From positions 1 through 31,156 of the IMG/VR virus record IMGVR_UViG_3300022187_000136: a stretch of 31,156 nucleotides of DNA; one strand, 5' to 3'. The notes below the pieces were generated by a model. It did not search any database, was not told the DNA's origin, and saw only the letters and a program-made list of their open reading frames with translations. Positions 1 through 5,787 of this stretch are shown one piece after another. The position numbers and the translations under genes are program-made. The stretch is from a virus. How positions within the stretch are numbered: position 1 is the first letter of the stretch; every line of letters begins with the position of its first letter.

Positions 1-204
1 ATGTATCTGGGGACAGGTGATGACCGAAGACCTGTTGATACAAATCTCAGATTTTATAATGTGGATGATTGTCTTTATTTTGCATCTCGTTTGGCTCAGC
101 GACACGGTAACTATAGCCATATAGATTTTATTGACCCAAGAGACAGGGTTACGACATACTGTTTACCTAAAGCATACGACCCTAGCTTGGTGGAGATATT
201 TTGA
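1..204 (+). CDS. Conserved small phage protein, possibly 5'-truncated
   Basis: 67 residues are visible from an ATG at the first base of the window, so the true start may lie upstream. The protein is soluble-looking, with many aromatic and charged residues, the stretches LRFYNVDDC and DFIDPRDRVTTYC, and no membrane segment or known catalytic motif. Its character matches small uncharacterised proteins found near the fibre and lysis genes of marine podoviruses, but that is recollection of a family type, not a search. The stop codon shares one base with the ATG of the next gene (TGATG), so the two are probably translationally coupled. Function unknown. Confidence 0.65.
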   Translation: MYLGTGDDRRPVDTNLRFYNVDDCLYFASRLAQRHGNYSHIDFIDPRDRVTTYCLPKAYDPSLVEIF

Positions 205-632
205 TGCTTGCTGAATTGAGTGCCGCTAATGCCGCCTTTGCTGTCATCAAGCAAGCGGTGACTAATGCTGGTGATGTAGCCAAGGCTGGCTCTGCGCTGA
301 TGTCTTTCGCCACAGCCAAGGAAGACTTGGAAAAGAAACTGCGCGGCAAGAACAAGGCCGCCGCAAACCAGTCAGACCTAGAGGCTTTCCTAGCCCTAGA
401 ACAAATCAAGCAATACGAGAAAGACCTCAAAGAAATTATGATTTATACAGGCCGCCCCGGCTTGTGGGCAGACTGGCAGGGGTTTCAAGCTGAGGCTAGA
501 AAGGAACGCCGCGAGGCAGAGCTAAAGGCAGAGCGCCGTAAAGAGTTTATGGCTGAGATTGTTGTTGGCTTTCTGGCTACAATAATATTTATTGGTATTG
601 TTGGAACGGCGGTTTATGTACTCAGAGGCTAG
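204..632 (+). CDS. Tail-anchored membrane protein of unknown function
   Basis: 142 aa from the ATG at 204; a TTG at 201 is possible but the overlapping ATG fits better. The N-terminal 45 residues are Ala-rich and helical. A charged, probably coiled-coil middle (about residues 48-115, rich in Lys, Glu and Arg) follows, and a single strong hydrophobic helix near the C terminus (about 117-139) precedes the final RG. It has no signal peptide, so a cytoplasmic body with a C-terminal anchor is the simplest topology. It sits directly before a nuclease-like gene (stop and start abut) and the lysis genes. A role in lysis or late membrane remodelling is possible, but a spanin is unlikely because inner-membrane spanins carry their helix at the N terminus. 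Confidence 0.8.
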   Translation: MLAELSAANAAFAVIKQAVTNAGDVAKAGSALMSFATAKEDLEKKLRGKNKAAANQSDLEAFLALEQIKQYEKDLKEIMIYTGRPGLWADWQGFQAEARKERREAELKAERRKEFMAEIVVGFLATIIFIGIVGTAVYVLRG

Positions 633-1058
633 ATGATAACAGCCACAACTACTGGCTTGATCGGCGAACACATCGCGGCGGCTTCGATCCTGTCGATGGG
701 GTGGCGTGTCGGTATGGCACAGCAAGACAGTGTGGATCTGCTGGCTTGGAACAACAACACATATGTCCGGGTTCAAGTTAAGTCTGCCAGCCCATATGAA
801 TATAATAAGGGCGGCTATCAATTCCAGCTAGGCTCTGGATCTAAGTCAAAGAAATTGCCATCCATCCAGCTATTCGATATGATTGCGCTGGTCGCTGTCG
901 ATCAGCGCCGGGTCAAATATCTAGCCACGGAACAGGTGCAACAGTTTACCAAGCGATGCACCCGGCGGTGGTTTGAAGATCTGGAAAACGAAATCGACAG
1001 CTTTAATTATGCGATTGAAATCATCGAGGCGCGAAATGGATTGGTCAAGGTATCCTAA
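633..1058 (+). CDS. PD-(D/E)XK nuclease-superfamily protein
   Basis: 141 aa, starting at the ATG immediately after the previous stop. The core signature of the superfamily is visible: Glu12 in GLIGEHIAAA, Asp35 in QDSVDLLAW, and the QVK triad with Gln48 and Lys50 in VRVQVKSA. This layout (GE, then VD, then a V-x-V-Q-V-K strand) is that of small group-I-intron-endonuclease or restriction-like folds in which Gln replaces the second acidic residue. The residues are seen; nuclease activity is inferred from them. Its last 23 bases overlap the endolysin gene. It is one of four PD-(D/E)XK-type products here, so it may act in host DNA breakdown or recombination, despite sitting in a lysis neighbourhood. 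Confidence 0.75.
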   Translation: MITATTTGLIGEHIAAASILSMGWRVGMAQQDSVDLLAWNNNTYVRVQVKSASPYEYNKGGYQFQLGSGSKSKKLPSIQLFDMIALVAVDQRRVKYLATEQVQQFTKRCTRRWFEDLENEIDSFNYAIEIIEARNGLVKVS

Positions 1059-1407
1059 TTTTAGTGAGGATGAGTTTAAGTGTAGTCATACTGGTAAGTG
1101 TGCAATGGATAGTGGCTTTATGGATAAGCTACAGGCATTGCGCTCAGAGCTTGCTGAGGCGATGACAGTGACGTCTGGCTATAGAGACACCAGCCATCCT
1201 GTTGAGGCCAGCAAGGGGCGTCCGGGGACGCATACACGCGGCATTGCTGTGGACATAGCGTGTGACGGTCAGCAGGCGTATCGGATTATGGCGCTGGCAA
1301 TGAAGCACGGTTTCACTGGCATCGGCGTCAGCCAGTCTGGCGGCGGTCGGTTCTTACATTTGGATACGTTCACTGGTGGGCCGCGTCCGAATGTCTGGAG
1401 CTACTGA
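1036..1407 (+). CDS. M15-family D,D-peptidase endolysin
   Basis: 123 aa, Peptidase_M15_3 type. The start is taken at the ATG at 1036, giving MDWSRYPNFSEDEF, where the family normally begins; GAGG lies six bases upstream. A longer in-frame reading from 973 would add a poor N terminus overlapping the nuclease gene. Zinc ligands expected for the family are present: His66 and Asp73 in HTRGIAVDIA and His108 in FLHLDT. SGYRD (47-51) is the usual substrate-side motif. The enzyme should cleave peptide cross-links of peptidoglycan. There is no signal peptide, so release depends on the two membrane proteins that follow, both overlapping by one to four bases. Confidence 0.93.
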   Translation: MDWSRYPNFSEDEFKCSHTGKCAMDSGFMDKLQALRSELAEAMTVTSGYRDTSHPVEASKGRPGTHTRGIAVDIACDGQQAYRIMALAMKHGFTGIGVSQSGGGRFLHLDTFTGGPRPNVWSY

Positions 1408-1607
1408 TGTCAGCCAAAGACATATTGGAATGGAAGATACTGCCGCGTCTAATGATGGCGATTATGACGCTGATGAGTTGGCGTTGTGCCGAGTGGTTTA
1501 TGAAATTGGAAGACCCAACAGCCGCACAGTCAGCCTTTGTCAGCGTTGTAATGGGCGCTATGACAGGTGCGTTTGGTATTTGGATGGGAAATGAGGCAAA
1601 GAAATGA
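1407..1607 (+). CDS. Small two-helix membrane protein, probable holin
   Basis: 66 aa. The ATG overlaps the endolysin stop by one base. Two hydrophobic helices (about residues 11-31 and 43-61) are separated by a short loop containing KLEDPT, with a basic C-terminal tail (NEAKK). Size, topology and position directly after the endolysin fit a class II-like holin. It contains three Trp, and its first helix is Met-rich. The next gene encodes a second holin-like protein, so one of the two may act as an antiholin or pinholin. That assignment is inference. Confidence 0.75.
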   Translation: MSAKDILEWKILPRLMMAIMTLMSWRCAEWFMKLEDPTAAQSAFVSVVMGAMTGAFGIWMGNEAKK

Positions 1608-1978
1608 TTGATTTATTAGTCGGCCCTATCACCGGGCTATTGGATAAGTTTATTGAAGACAAGGATCAGAAGGCACAGCTCGCTCACGATCTCGCCACAA
1701 TGTCACAGCGTCATACGCAAGAGCAGATCTTGGCGCAGTTGGAAATCGCCAAGCAAGATGCCAAAGGTAATTGGTTTCAGTCGAGTTGGCGCCCATTGAT
1801 CGGGTGGATCTGCGGCTTGTCTTTGGGCATCAATTATATGGTCGCGCCTATTGCCGCTGGGTTCGGCATCACCATACCTCAAGCGGATATGAGCGTGATG
1901 ATGCCGTTGTTGTTTGGTATGCTTGGCATCGCTGGTATGCGTTCCTATGATAAGAAGCAAGCCACCGATACCAAGTAA
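1604..1978 (+). CDS. GTA-type three-helix holin
   Basis: 124 aa, with an ATGA overlap with the previous gene. The family hallmark is visible: an N-terminal GPITGLLDKFI helix, a charged amphipathic segment (about 18-56), then WRPLIGW (62-68) opening a hydrophobic segment to about 89, and a last helix (about 95-112) before a charged tail. This matches the Holin_3TM family (GTA_holin_3TM) known from alphaproteobacterial gene transfer agents and many phages. It should permeabilise the inner membrane for endolysin release. It is the last rightward gene before the leftward operon, and its stop lies only two bases from the end of the convergent exonuclease gene. Confidence 0.88.
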   Translation: MIDLLVGPITGLLDKFIEDKDQKAQLAHDLATMSQRHTQEQILAQLEIAKQDAKGNWFQSSWRPLIGWICGLSLGINYMVAPIAAGFGITIPQADMSVMMPLLFGMLGIAGMRSYDKKQATDTK

Positions 1979-1980
1979 TC

Positions 1981-2937
1981 TTACAGCTCTTTAATGCTGA
2001 GTGTCTTCTGCCTAACAAATGTTTCCGGCTTGGCAGGCACGACCTTCTCAGGTTGCGCCTTGGTGCGCCGCATCGGCCATTTGATTTGGTAATGCGACAG
2101 ACCAATGTTTACTCGCGCCTCATCGTGGTTGCCCATCAGCTCTTTGATCGTAGCCTCGGCCTGATCTATGTCAGCCTCGGCTTGTTTCTTAGCTTCCTTG
2201 GCGGCGATGAGATCCTCAAACGCTGTGAGTGCATCCGGCTGGTCGTTTAGATCCAGCGGTTCTGCGTCAGGCTCTGCCTCTGGATAGGCGTGGTTGCCAT
2301 CGTCAGACGATAGCACCGGGTACATATCGCCTGTCTTGCGGCGTTTCTCAAAGTTGAGGATGGCATCCTCGATGCGCTTTTGCATGACCGCATCAGCTTC
2401 ATAAACAAAGACACGCATTTCAATGCCGCGATAGAGTACGCAGACAGCGCCCCATTTATAACCGCCACACATCATCTGCGCCTGTAATTGCCAGACGCCT
2501 CGGTGTGCGGCTGGCATCTCTTCGGGCATAGCGCTGGTGGCCTTAGCTTCCAGAACGCCTATCGTGCTGATGTCAATCTCATCGCTGGTCATGCAATATA
2601 TACCATTAGCGGTATCAGTCTTGATCGTGCCGTTGGCAACGCCCAGCCCATCAAGGCTGGCGGCCAGCGGCAGATCAGGGTGGAACTCCGGCTTGGTTAT
2701 ATTGACCTCATGATTGCGTAAGCCCAAACGTTTGGCGGCTTCATTGAGAATAACATTCTCAAGGCGGTCACCCCACTCGGTAATCTCATTGCCGTGGAAC
2801 GTAGGCTCAAACTTATCGTGATCCCTCTGGATCATTTCAGATAGCAATTCGTTCTGCGTTGCGTAAGGCGATAGACCCAGCAACACTGGTATGCGTGATG
2901 CTGAAATCATATTATCAGGTGTTAGTTTACCGACCAT
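1981..2937 (-). CDS. YqaJ-type viral recombinase / lambda-exonuclease-like nuclease
   Basis: 318 aa. The start is the ATG at 2937 because a GGGGGA ribosome site lies just upstream; a TTG at 2952 would add only five residues. Residues 11-20 carry the YqaJ entry motif (SASRIPVLLG). Active-site residues follow in order: Glu60 (WGDRLEN), Asp96 (AASLDG), Glu130-x-Lys132 (VLEAK) and Gln152/Gln154 (LQAQ). Residues after about 235 form a charged coiled coil and a basic tail, an extension beyond the nuclease core. Such exonucleases resect DNA ends for single-strand annealing. No RecT, Erf or Beta homologue is recognisable, so its partner may be the SSB-like protein or a host factor. Last gene of the leftward operon. 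Confidence 0.9.
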   Translation of the reverse strand: MVGKLTPDNMISASRIPVLLGLSPYATQNELLSEMIQRDHDKFEPTFHGNEITEWGDRLENVILNEAAKRLGLRNHEVNITKPEFHPDLPLAASLDGLGVANGTIKTDTANGIYCMTSDEIDISTIGVLEAKATSAMPEEMPAAHRGVWQLQAQMMCGGYKWGAVCVLYRGIEMRVFVYEADAVMQKRIEDAILNFEKRRKTGDMYPVLSSDDGNHAYPEAEPDAEPLDLNDQPDALTAFEDLIAAKEAKKQAEADIDQAEATIKELMGNHDEARVNIGLSHYQIKWPMRRTKAQPEKVVPAKPETFVRQKTLSIKEL

Positions 2938-2938
2938 T

Positions 2939-3055
2939 TTACATTCCCCCAAAGTAAGCTATTGCGCCCCACCAAGTGAGCTGTGGGTTACCAGTGATAT
3001 TGAGCCAGCCCATCACAAAGACGGCGCCAGCAAGATAAGCTATGAATTTAGCCAT
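2939..3055 (-). CDS. 38-aa membrane microprotein
   Basis: The reading begins MAKFIAYLAGAV and ends AIAYFGGM. The ATG at 3055 has a strong AGGGAG site about eight bases upstream, in a context (CAAAAGGGAGATT) identical to that before the first gene of this operon. The stop lies one base before the ATG of the exonuclease gene, a typical coupled arrangement. A hydrophobic stretch (about residues 4-20) suggests one membrane span, with a second weakly hydrophobic Trp-rich part near the C terminus. Function unknown. The coding call rests on the ribosome site, tight packing and clean boundaries. Confidence 0.65.
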   Translation of the reverse strand: MAKFIAYLAGAVFVMGWLNITGNPQLTWWGAIAYFGGM

Positions 3056-3213
3056 TGAACAATCTCCCTTTTGTTAAAGAATATGTGACGTTTTAGCGTC
3101 ACCTCGCGCCACGGCTTTGGCGAATTTTTTTTCCACCAACGATAAGCCTCAGCTTTGGTGGCGAAAAACATACTCGGTTCTTCGATTTGCCAGATAGTTG
3201 TTTGAGCATACAT
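3040..3213 (-). CDS. 57-aa basic protein of unknown function
   Basis: The ATG at 3213 shares a base with the stop of the serine recombinase (TAATG), and the reading ends by overlapping the next small gene by 16 bases. The product begins MYAQTTIWQIEEPSMFFATK, is rich in Trp, Lys and Arg, and contains the run RWWKKNSPKPWREV, so nucleic-acid or membrane contact is possible. No known domain is recognised. The downstream part of the gene contains a perfect hairpin-forming sequence (3085-3102, six-base arms GTGACG/CGTCAC). Coding status is inferred from one-base coupling on both sides. Confidence 0.6.
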   Translation of the reverse strand: MYAQTTIWQIEEPSMFFATKAEAYRWWKKNSPKPWREVTLKRHIFFNKREIVQWLNS

Positions 3214-3854
3214 TATGCTAACTCCCGGTTGACTAGGTTACGCACAGAGGTGCTGTGCCACGCGCCACCCATTGCGGATGGAATACGAGCGTCATTCAGA
3301 GTGTCGGCAATCTTCGCAAACGACACGCCTGACTGACGTAATGTTTTAATGATGGGCATAGCCTCGACAGCAACAGTGGCTGTCTTGCCCCTACGAGCTT
3401 CACCAGCGGCTTTACCGCCTGCGTGTGGGTTAGGACTGCCCAGCTTGGTGCCACGGCGTTTAGCGGCGGCTAGGGCGTCCTTGGTGCGCTCACTGATACG
3501 GCGACCCTCGAACTCAGCAAACACCGACATCATCTGCAACATTGTGCGGTCGGCCTCTGGCATATCGGCGCAAGTGATCGGCACGTTAGCTTCTAGTAAG
3601 TTGGCAATAAAAGCCACATTACGAGCCAGTCGGTCGAGCTTGGCAATTAACAAGGTGGCGCCTTCACGTTTGGCGTGGGCCAGTGCCTCAGCTAATTGTG
3701 GGCGGTGGTTGTTCTTACCGCTCTCTACCTCAACATATTCTGCGATGATGCTGTCAGCGAATGGCGCGACAGCTACGCGTTGTGCTTCTAAGCCAAGGCC
3801 GGATTGACCTTGGCGCTGAGTTGATACACGAAAATAAGTGATGTAAGTGGTCAT
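3213..3854 (-). CDS. Small serine recombinase (resolvase/invertase family)
   Basis: 213 aa. The N-terminal catalytic domain has Arg9 and the nucleophile Ser11 in YFRVSTQRQGQSGLGLEAQR, the KLDRLAR signature at 72-78, and the E-helix region FEGRRISERTKDAL (115-128). A C-terminal helix-turn-helix (about 165-213, including FAKIADTLND) should bind DNA. The length is that of resolvases and invertases, not of large serine integrases, which have long C-terminal zinc domains. It would make double-strand exchange at short paired sites: resolving multimers, inverting a segment, or possibly integration. Its ATG overlaps the upstream stop by one base. No obvious paired crossover site or invertible segment was found, so its substrate is unknown. 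Confidence 0.92.
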   Translation of the reverse strand: MTTYITYFRVSTQRQGQSGLGLEAQRVAVAPFADSIIAEYVEVESGKNNHRPQLAEALAHAKREGATLLIAKLDRLARNVAFIANLLEANVPITCADMPEADRTMLQMMSVFAEFEGRRISERTKDALAAAKRRGTKLGSPNPHAGGKAAGEARRGKTATVAVEAMPIIKTLRQSGVSFAKIADTLNDARIPSAMGGAWHSTSVRNLVNRELA

Positions 3855-4084
3855 TATGCTACCCCAAATTCTATTGCGGCTTGAGCCATAAGATAGCGCA
3901 TTTCTTCATCATAAAAATCAGCACGCGACCAATCATCACCTGAGAGCTGTTCACGTTGTGCTTCAGTCATATAAATAAGGTGAAGATCAAGATCACAACA
4001 AATGTTGCCGTATGCGTCACGCTCAATAGCATTGAATTCAGCGTTTGTGTACTTTTCAGTGCGGTTAAAATCAAATTTTGCCAT
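3854..4084 (-). CDS. 76-aa acidic protein, first gene of leftward operon
   Basis: 76 aa, acidic, beginning MAKFDFNRTEKYTNAEF and ending AAIEFGVA. No membrane segment and no recognised fold. A consensus-like GGGAG site precedes the ATG, and a TATAAT-like box lies about 40 bases upstream. It is thus the first product of the leftward transcript and is coupled to the recombinase by a one-base overlap. First genes of such operons are often small takeover or regulatory proteins, but nothing in the sequence itself proves this. Confidence 0.8.
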   Translation of the reverse strand: MAKFDFNRTEKYTNAEFNAIERDAYGNICCDLDLHLIYMTEAQREQLSGDDWSRADFYDEEMRYLMAQAAIEFGVA

Positions 4085-4116
4085 CAGATAATCTCCCTTT
4101 TGTCTGTCTGATAATT

Positions 4117-4147
4117 ATTATATTAGACCAAAATACATAATGTTCAA
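4117..4147 (-). promoter_or_regulatory. Candidate leftward sigma70-like promoter
   Basis: On the minus strand, TTGAAC (4142-4147) is followed after 19 bases by TATAAT (4117-4122). The -10 is perfect and the spacing is long; an alternative -10, TAATAT, gives 16 bases. It lies upstream of the 76-aa gene and its GGGAG site, in the only AT-rich gap between divergent genes. Confidence 0.45.
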
Positions 4148-4187
4148 GTAAAATATAGCCAAAAAACGAAAAAAAATGATGGGGTGC

Positions 4188-4214
4188 TTGCAACACTATG
4201 TATTTCTATATAAT
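4188..4214 (+). promoter_or_regulatory. Candidate rightward sigma70-like promoter
   Basis: TTGCAA (4188-4193), a 15-base spacer and TATAAT (4209-4214) precede the GGGAG site and ATG at 4242. The spacer is short, so strength is uncertain. Just upstream are A-runs (about 4160-4178) that could bend DNA or act as an UP element. Together with the leftward promoter this makes 4085-4241 a divergent control region. Confidence 0.4.
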
Positions 4215-4241
4215 TATTTTCACATCAATCGGGAGATACAG

Positions 4242-4664
4242 ATGGTCAATTCAAGAGCCAAAGGCAGTCGCAACGAATTAAAGGTCGCGGCAGATCTATA
4301 CGAAGCCTTGGGCATTAAGTTTGAAAGAATATTAGATCAGACTAGGCAGGCTGGGCTGGGTGATCTGCGCCCGGTCAGCGGTTCGTTCCCCTTTACATTA
4401 GAGCTAAAGCATTACAAGGAAGGCGTCCAAGCTCGCCCAGAATGGTGGGATCAGGCCATCACTGCGGCGCAGTTAGCAGGCAACTACCCAGCTCTTCTAT
4501 ACCGCTACAACCGCCAGCCAGTACGTTGCCGGATACCGTTACAGGCAGTCATAGATATGCCAGAGTTTAACGTGTACGCCGGGGGCGGCAATCCCTACGA
4601 TTGGCGCTATGCGTGTGAGGTGGACTTCGACACGTTTTGTATGATCTGCCGGGAGCTAATGTGA
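4242..4664 (+). CDS. PD-(D/E)XK endonuclease, Holliday-junction-resolvase-like
   Basis: 140 aa. The start at 4242 is supported by GGGAG seven bases upstream; an upstream in-frame ATG (4176) would place the promoter inside the gene. The N terminus (VNSRAKGSRNELKVAADLYE) has the basic GSRNE motif of archaeal Hjc-like and phage resolvase-like nucleases. The active site reads Glu12, Asp41 (GLGDLRP) and Glu54-x-Lys56 (LELKHYKE). A conserved Trp-rich segment (EWWDQA) and a strand with LLYRYNRQP follow, as in phage PDDEXK resolvase-like families. It probably cleaves branched or recombination intermediates before packaging. One-base overlap with the next gene. Confidence 0.8.
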   Translation: MVNSRAKGSRNELKVAADLYEALGIKFERILDQTRQAGLGDLRPVSGSFPFTLELKHYKEGVQARPEWWDQAITAAQLAGNYPALLYRYNRQPVRCRIPLQAVIDMPEFNVYAGGGNPYDWRYACEVDFDTFCMICRELM

Positions 4665-5074
4665 TGCTATATGAAACCGAAGAAAACAAGAACGCCGAAG
4701 ACAAGTTGAGGACAGCCTTGGGCGATGCGTATGGCTATAATATGGTGGCGTTGCCCATCAAGTATAGCCTCGATTGTCTCGCGTTTAAGGGTAAAGAGGC
4801 TAAGTGTTTCTTTGAATTTAAGTGTCGTACAGTAGCAAGCACTGAGTATGACACGGCCCTAGTCAATCTGCACAAGGTGATAGCCGCCGCCAACATAACC
4901 AAGGCGACAGGGCTAAAGTGTTGGCTGGTGGTGCAGTGGACAGATATGGTCGGCTTCATAGATTTTGAAGCTGACAAAGAGATCGGGATGAGCAAACGGC
5001 GTGACCGCAATGAGGCGGCAGATCTGTTTGCTTACTACCCGGTGAGTGGGTTCAAGACATTGAGCCTTTATTGA
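4664..5074 (+). CDS. PD-(D/E)XK-like small protein
   Basis: 136 aa from the ATG overlapping the previous stop by one base; an upstream GTG or ATG is possible. Candidate active-site residues are Asp37 (YSLDCLAF), Glu51 and Lys53 (FFEFKCR), with an early acidic helix (ENKNAEDKL). A second strand region, WLVVQWTDMVGFIDF, fits the mixed beta sheet of this fold. The arrangement resembles the preceding gene without close sequence identity, so the pair could be two distantly related nucleases. Function inferred from motif order only. Downstream, AGGAG at about 5090 begins the next gene. Confidence 0.65.
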   Translation: MLYETEENKNAEDKLRTALGDAYGYNMVALPIKYSLDCLAFKGKEAKCFFEFKCRTVASTEYDTALVNLHKVIAAANITKATGLKCWLVVQWTDMVGFIDFEADKEIGMSKRRDRNEAADLFAYYPVSGFKTLSLY

Positions 5075-5102
5075 AACTAGCGTTACAGTAGGAGTTATAG
5101 TT

Positions 5103-5711
5103 ATGGCGTTAGGATTACAAACAGAAACCACCAGTGGTGGCGACATCGTTCCAATCGTTAAGTGGGACGCAAAAGCTGGCGATATGATCGTTCAAGATCG
5201 TGTTCAGTCAGCCAGTGGCGAATGGCAGAAAGAGGAAAGGGAGATGCCCCTGCCCACGAAATTCGCTATGGATATGGCTGGTATGGAAGTTGGGTGGCTA
5301 TCATTTGCTTCCGGCGCACCAGACTTTCGTATGGTGAAGCTGGGCGAAGCTATGCCGCCAAAGCCAGAGGGCGATTTCAAGAACGCCTTTCGGGTACGCA
5401 TTGGATCAAAGGATCTGGGATTGCGTGAGTTTTCGCACAGCGCCAAGACTGTGATCCGGGCTATGGACACGTTGCATAATCAGTACGAGGCTGAAAAAGG
5501 CAACAACCCCGGCAAGATCCCAGTGGTGGAGATCTCCGGCACAGAAACCGTGAAGATCAACACTCCGCAAGGTGAGTTGCGTTTCAAGGTGCCGCAATGG
5601 TCTATCAGTGGGTGGACAGACAAGCCGGAAATGTTTAACAACACGGCATCTGCGCCTGAGCCTGTCGCCGCTGAACCAGCTCCGGCTGTGAGCGATGACG
5701 ACTTGTTCTAG
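5103..5711 (+). CDS. Phage single-stranded DNA-binding protein (SSB-like)
   Basis: 202 aa with an AGGAG ribosome site. The N-terminal 170 residues are beta-rich with mixed charge, compatible with an OB-type fold. A low-complexity Pro/Ala/Glu linker (about 178-196) leads to an acidic tip, SDDDLF, at the extreme C terminus. That linker-plus-acidic-tip plan is the hallmark of single-strand binding proteins, whose tip recruits replisome partners and shields the DNA groove. Its neighbours (recombination nucleases before, primase-helicase after) fit. The OB fold itself is not proven by eye. A strong hairpin follows the stop. Confidence 0.7.
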   Translation: MALGLQTETTSGGDIVPIVKWDAKAGDMIVQDRVQSASGEWQKEEREMPLPTKFAMDMAGMEVGWLSFASGAPDFRMVKLGEAMPPKPEGDFKNAFRVRIGSKDLGLREFSHSAKTVIRAMDTLHNQYEAEKGNNPGKIPVVEISGTETVKINTPQGELRFKVPQWSISGWTDKPEMFNNTASAPEPVAAEPAPAVSDDDLF

Positions 5712-5720
5712 GTCGTAGTA

Positions 5721-5768
5721 GACAGGGGCGTGGCACTCTCCCGGCCGCGCCCCTGTCGTTTCGGGAGA
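5721..5768 (+). terminator. Hairpin/attenuator between ssb-like and primase genes
   Basis: A perfect 10-base inverted repeat (GACAGGGGCG at 5721-5730 and CGCCCCTGTC at 5748-5757) is followed by GTTTCG, so it has a strong stem but a weak U-tract. The loop carries TCTCCCG (5737-5743), exactly complementary to CGGGAGA at 5762-5768 just downstream, allowing an H-type pseudoknot near the primase ribosome site. Partial terminator or translational control are both possible. Confidence 0.6.
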
Positions 5769-5787
5769 TCGGGAGTGAGGCATAATA

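Noticed and set aside
973-1035. Longer start for the M15 peptidase
   Set aside because: The added residues are unlike the family and overlap the nuclease gene; the ATG at 1036 has GAGG at the right distance.
3040-4084. att or inversion sites next to the serine recombinase
   Set aside because: No convincing paired short inverted or direct crossover repeats were found by eye flanking the gene.
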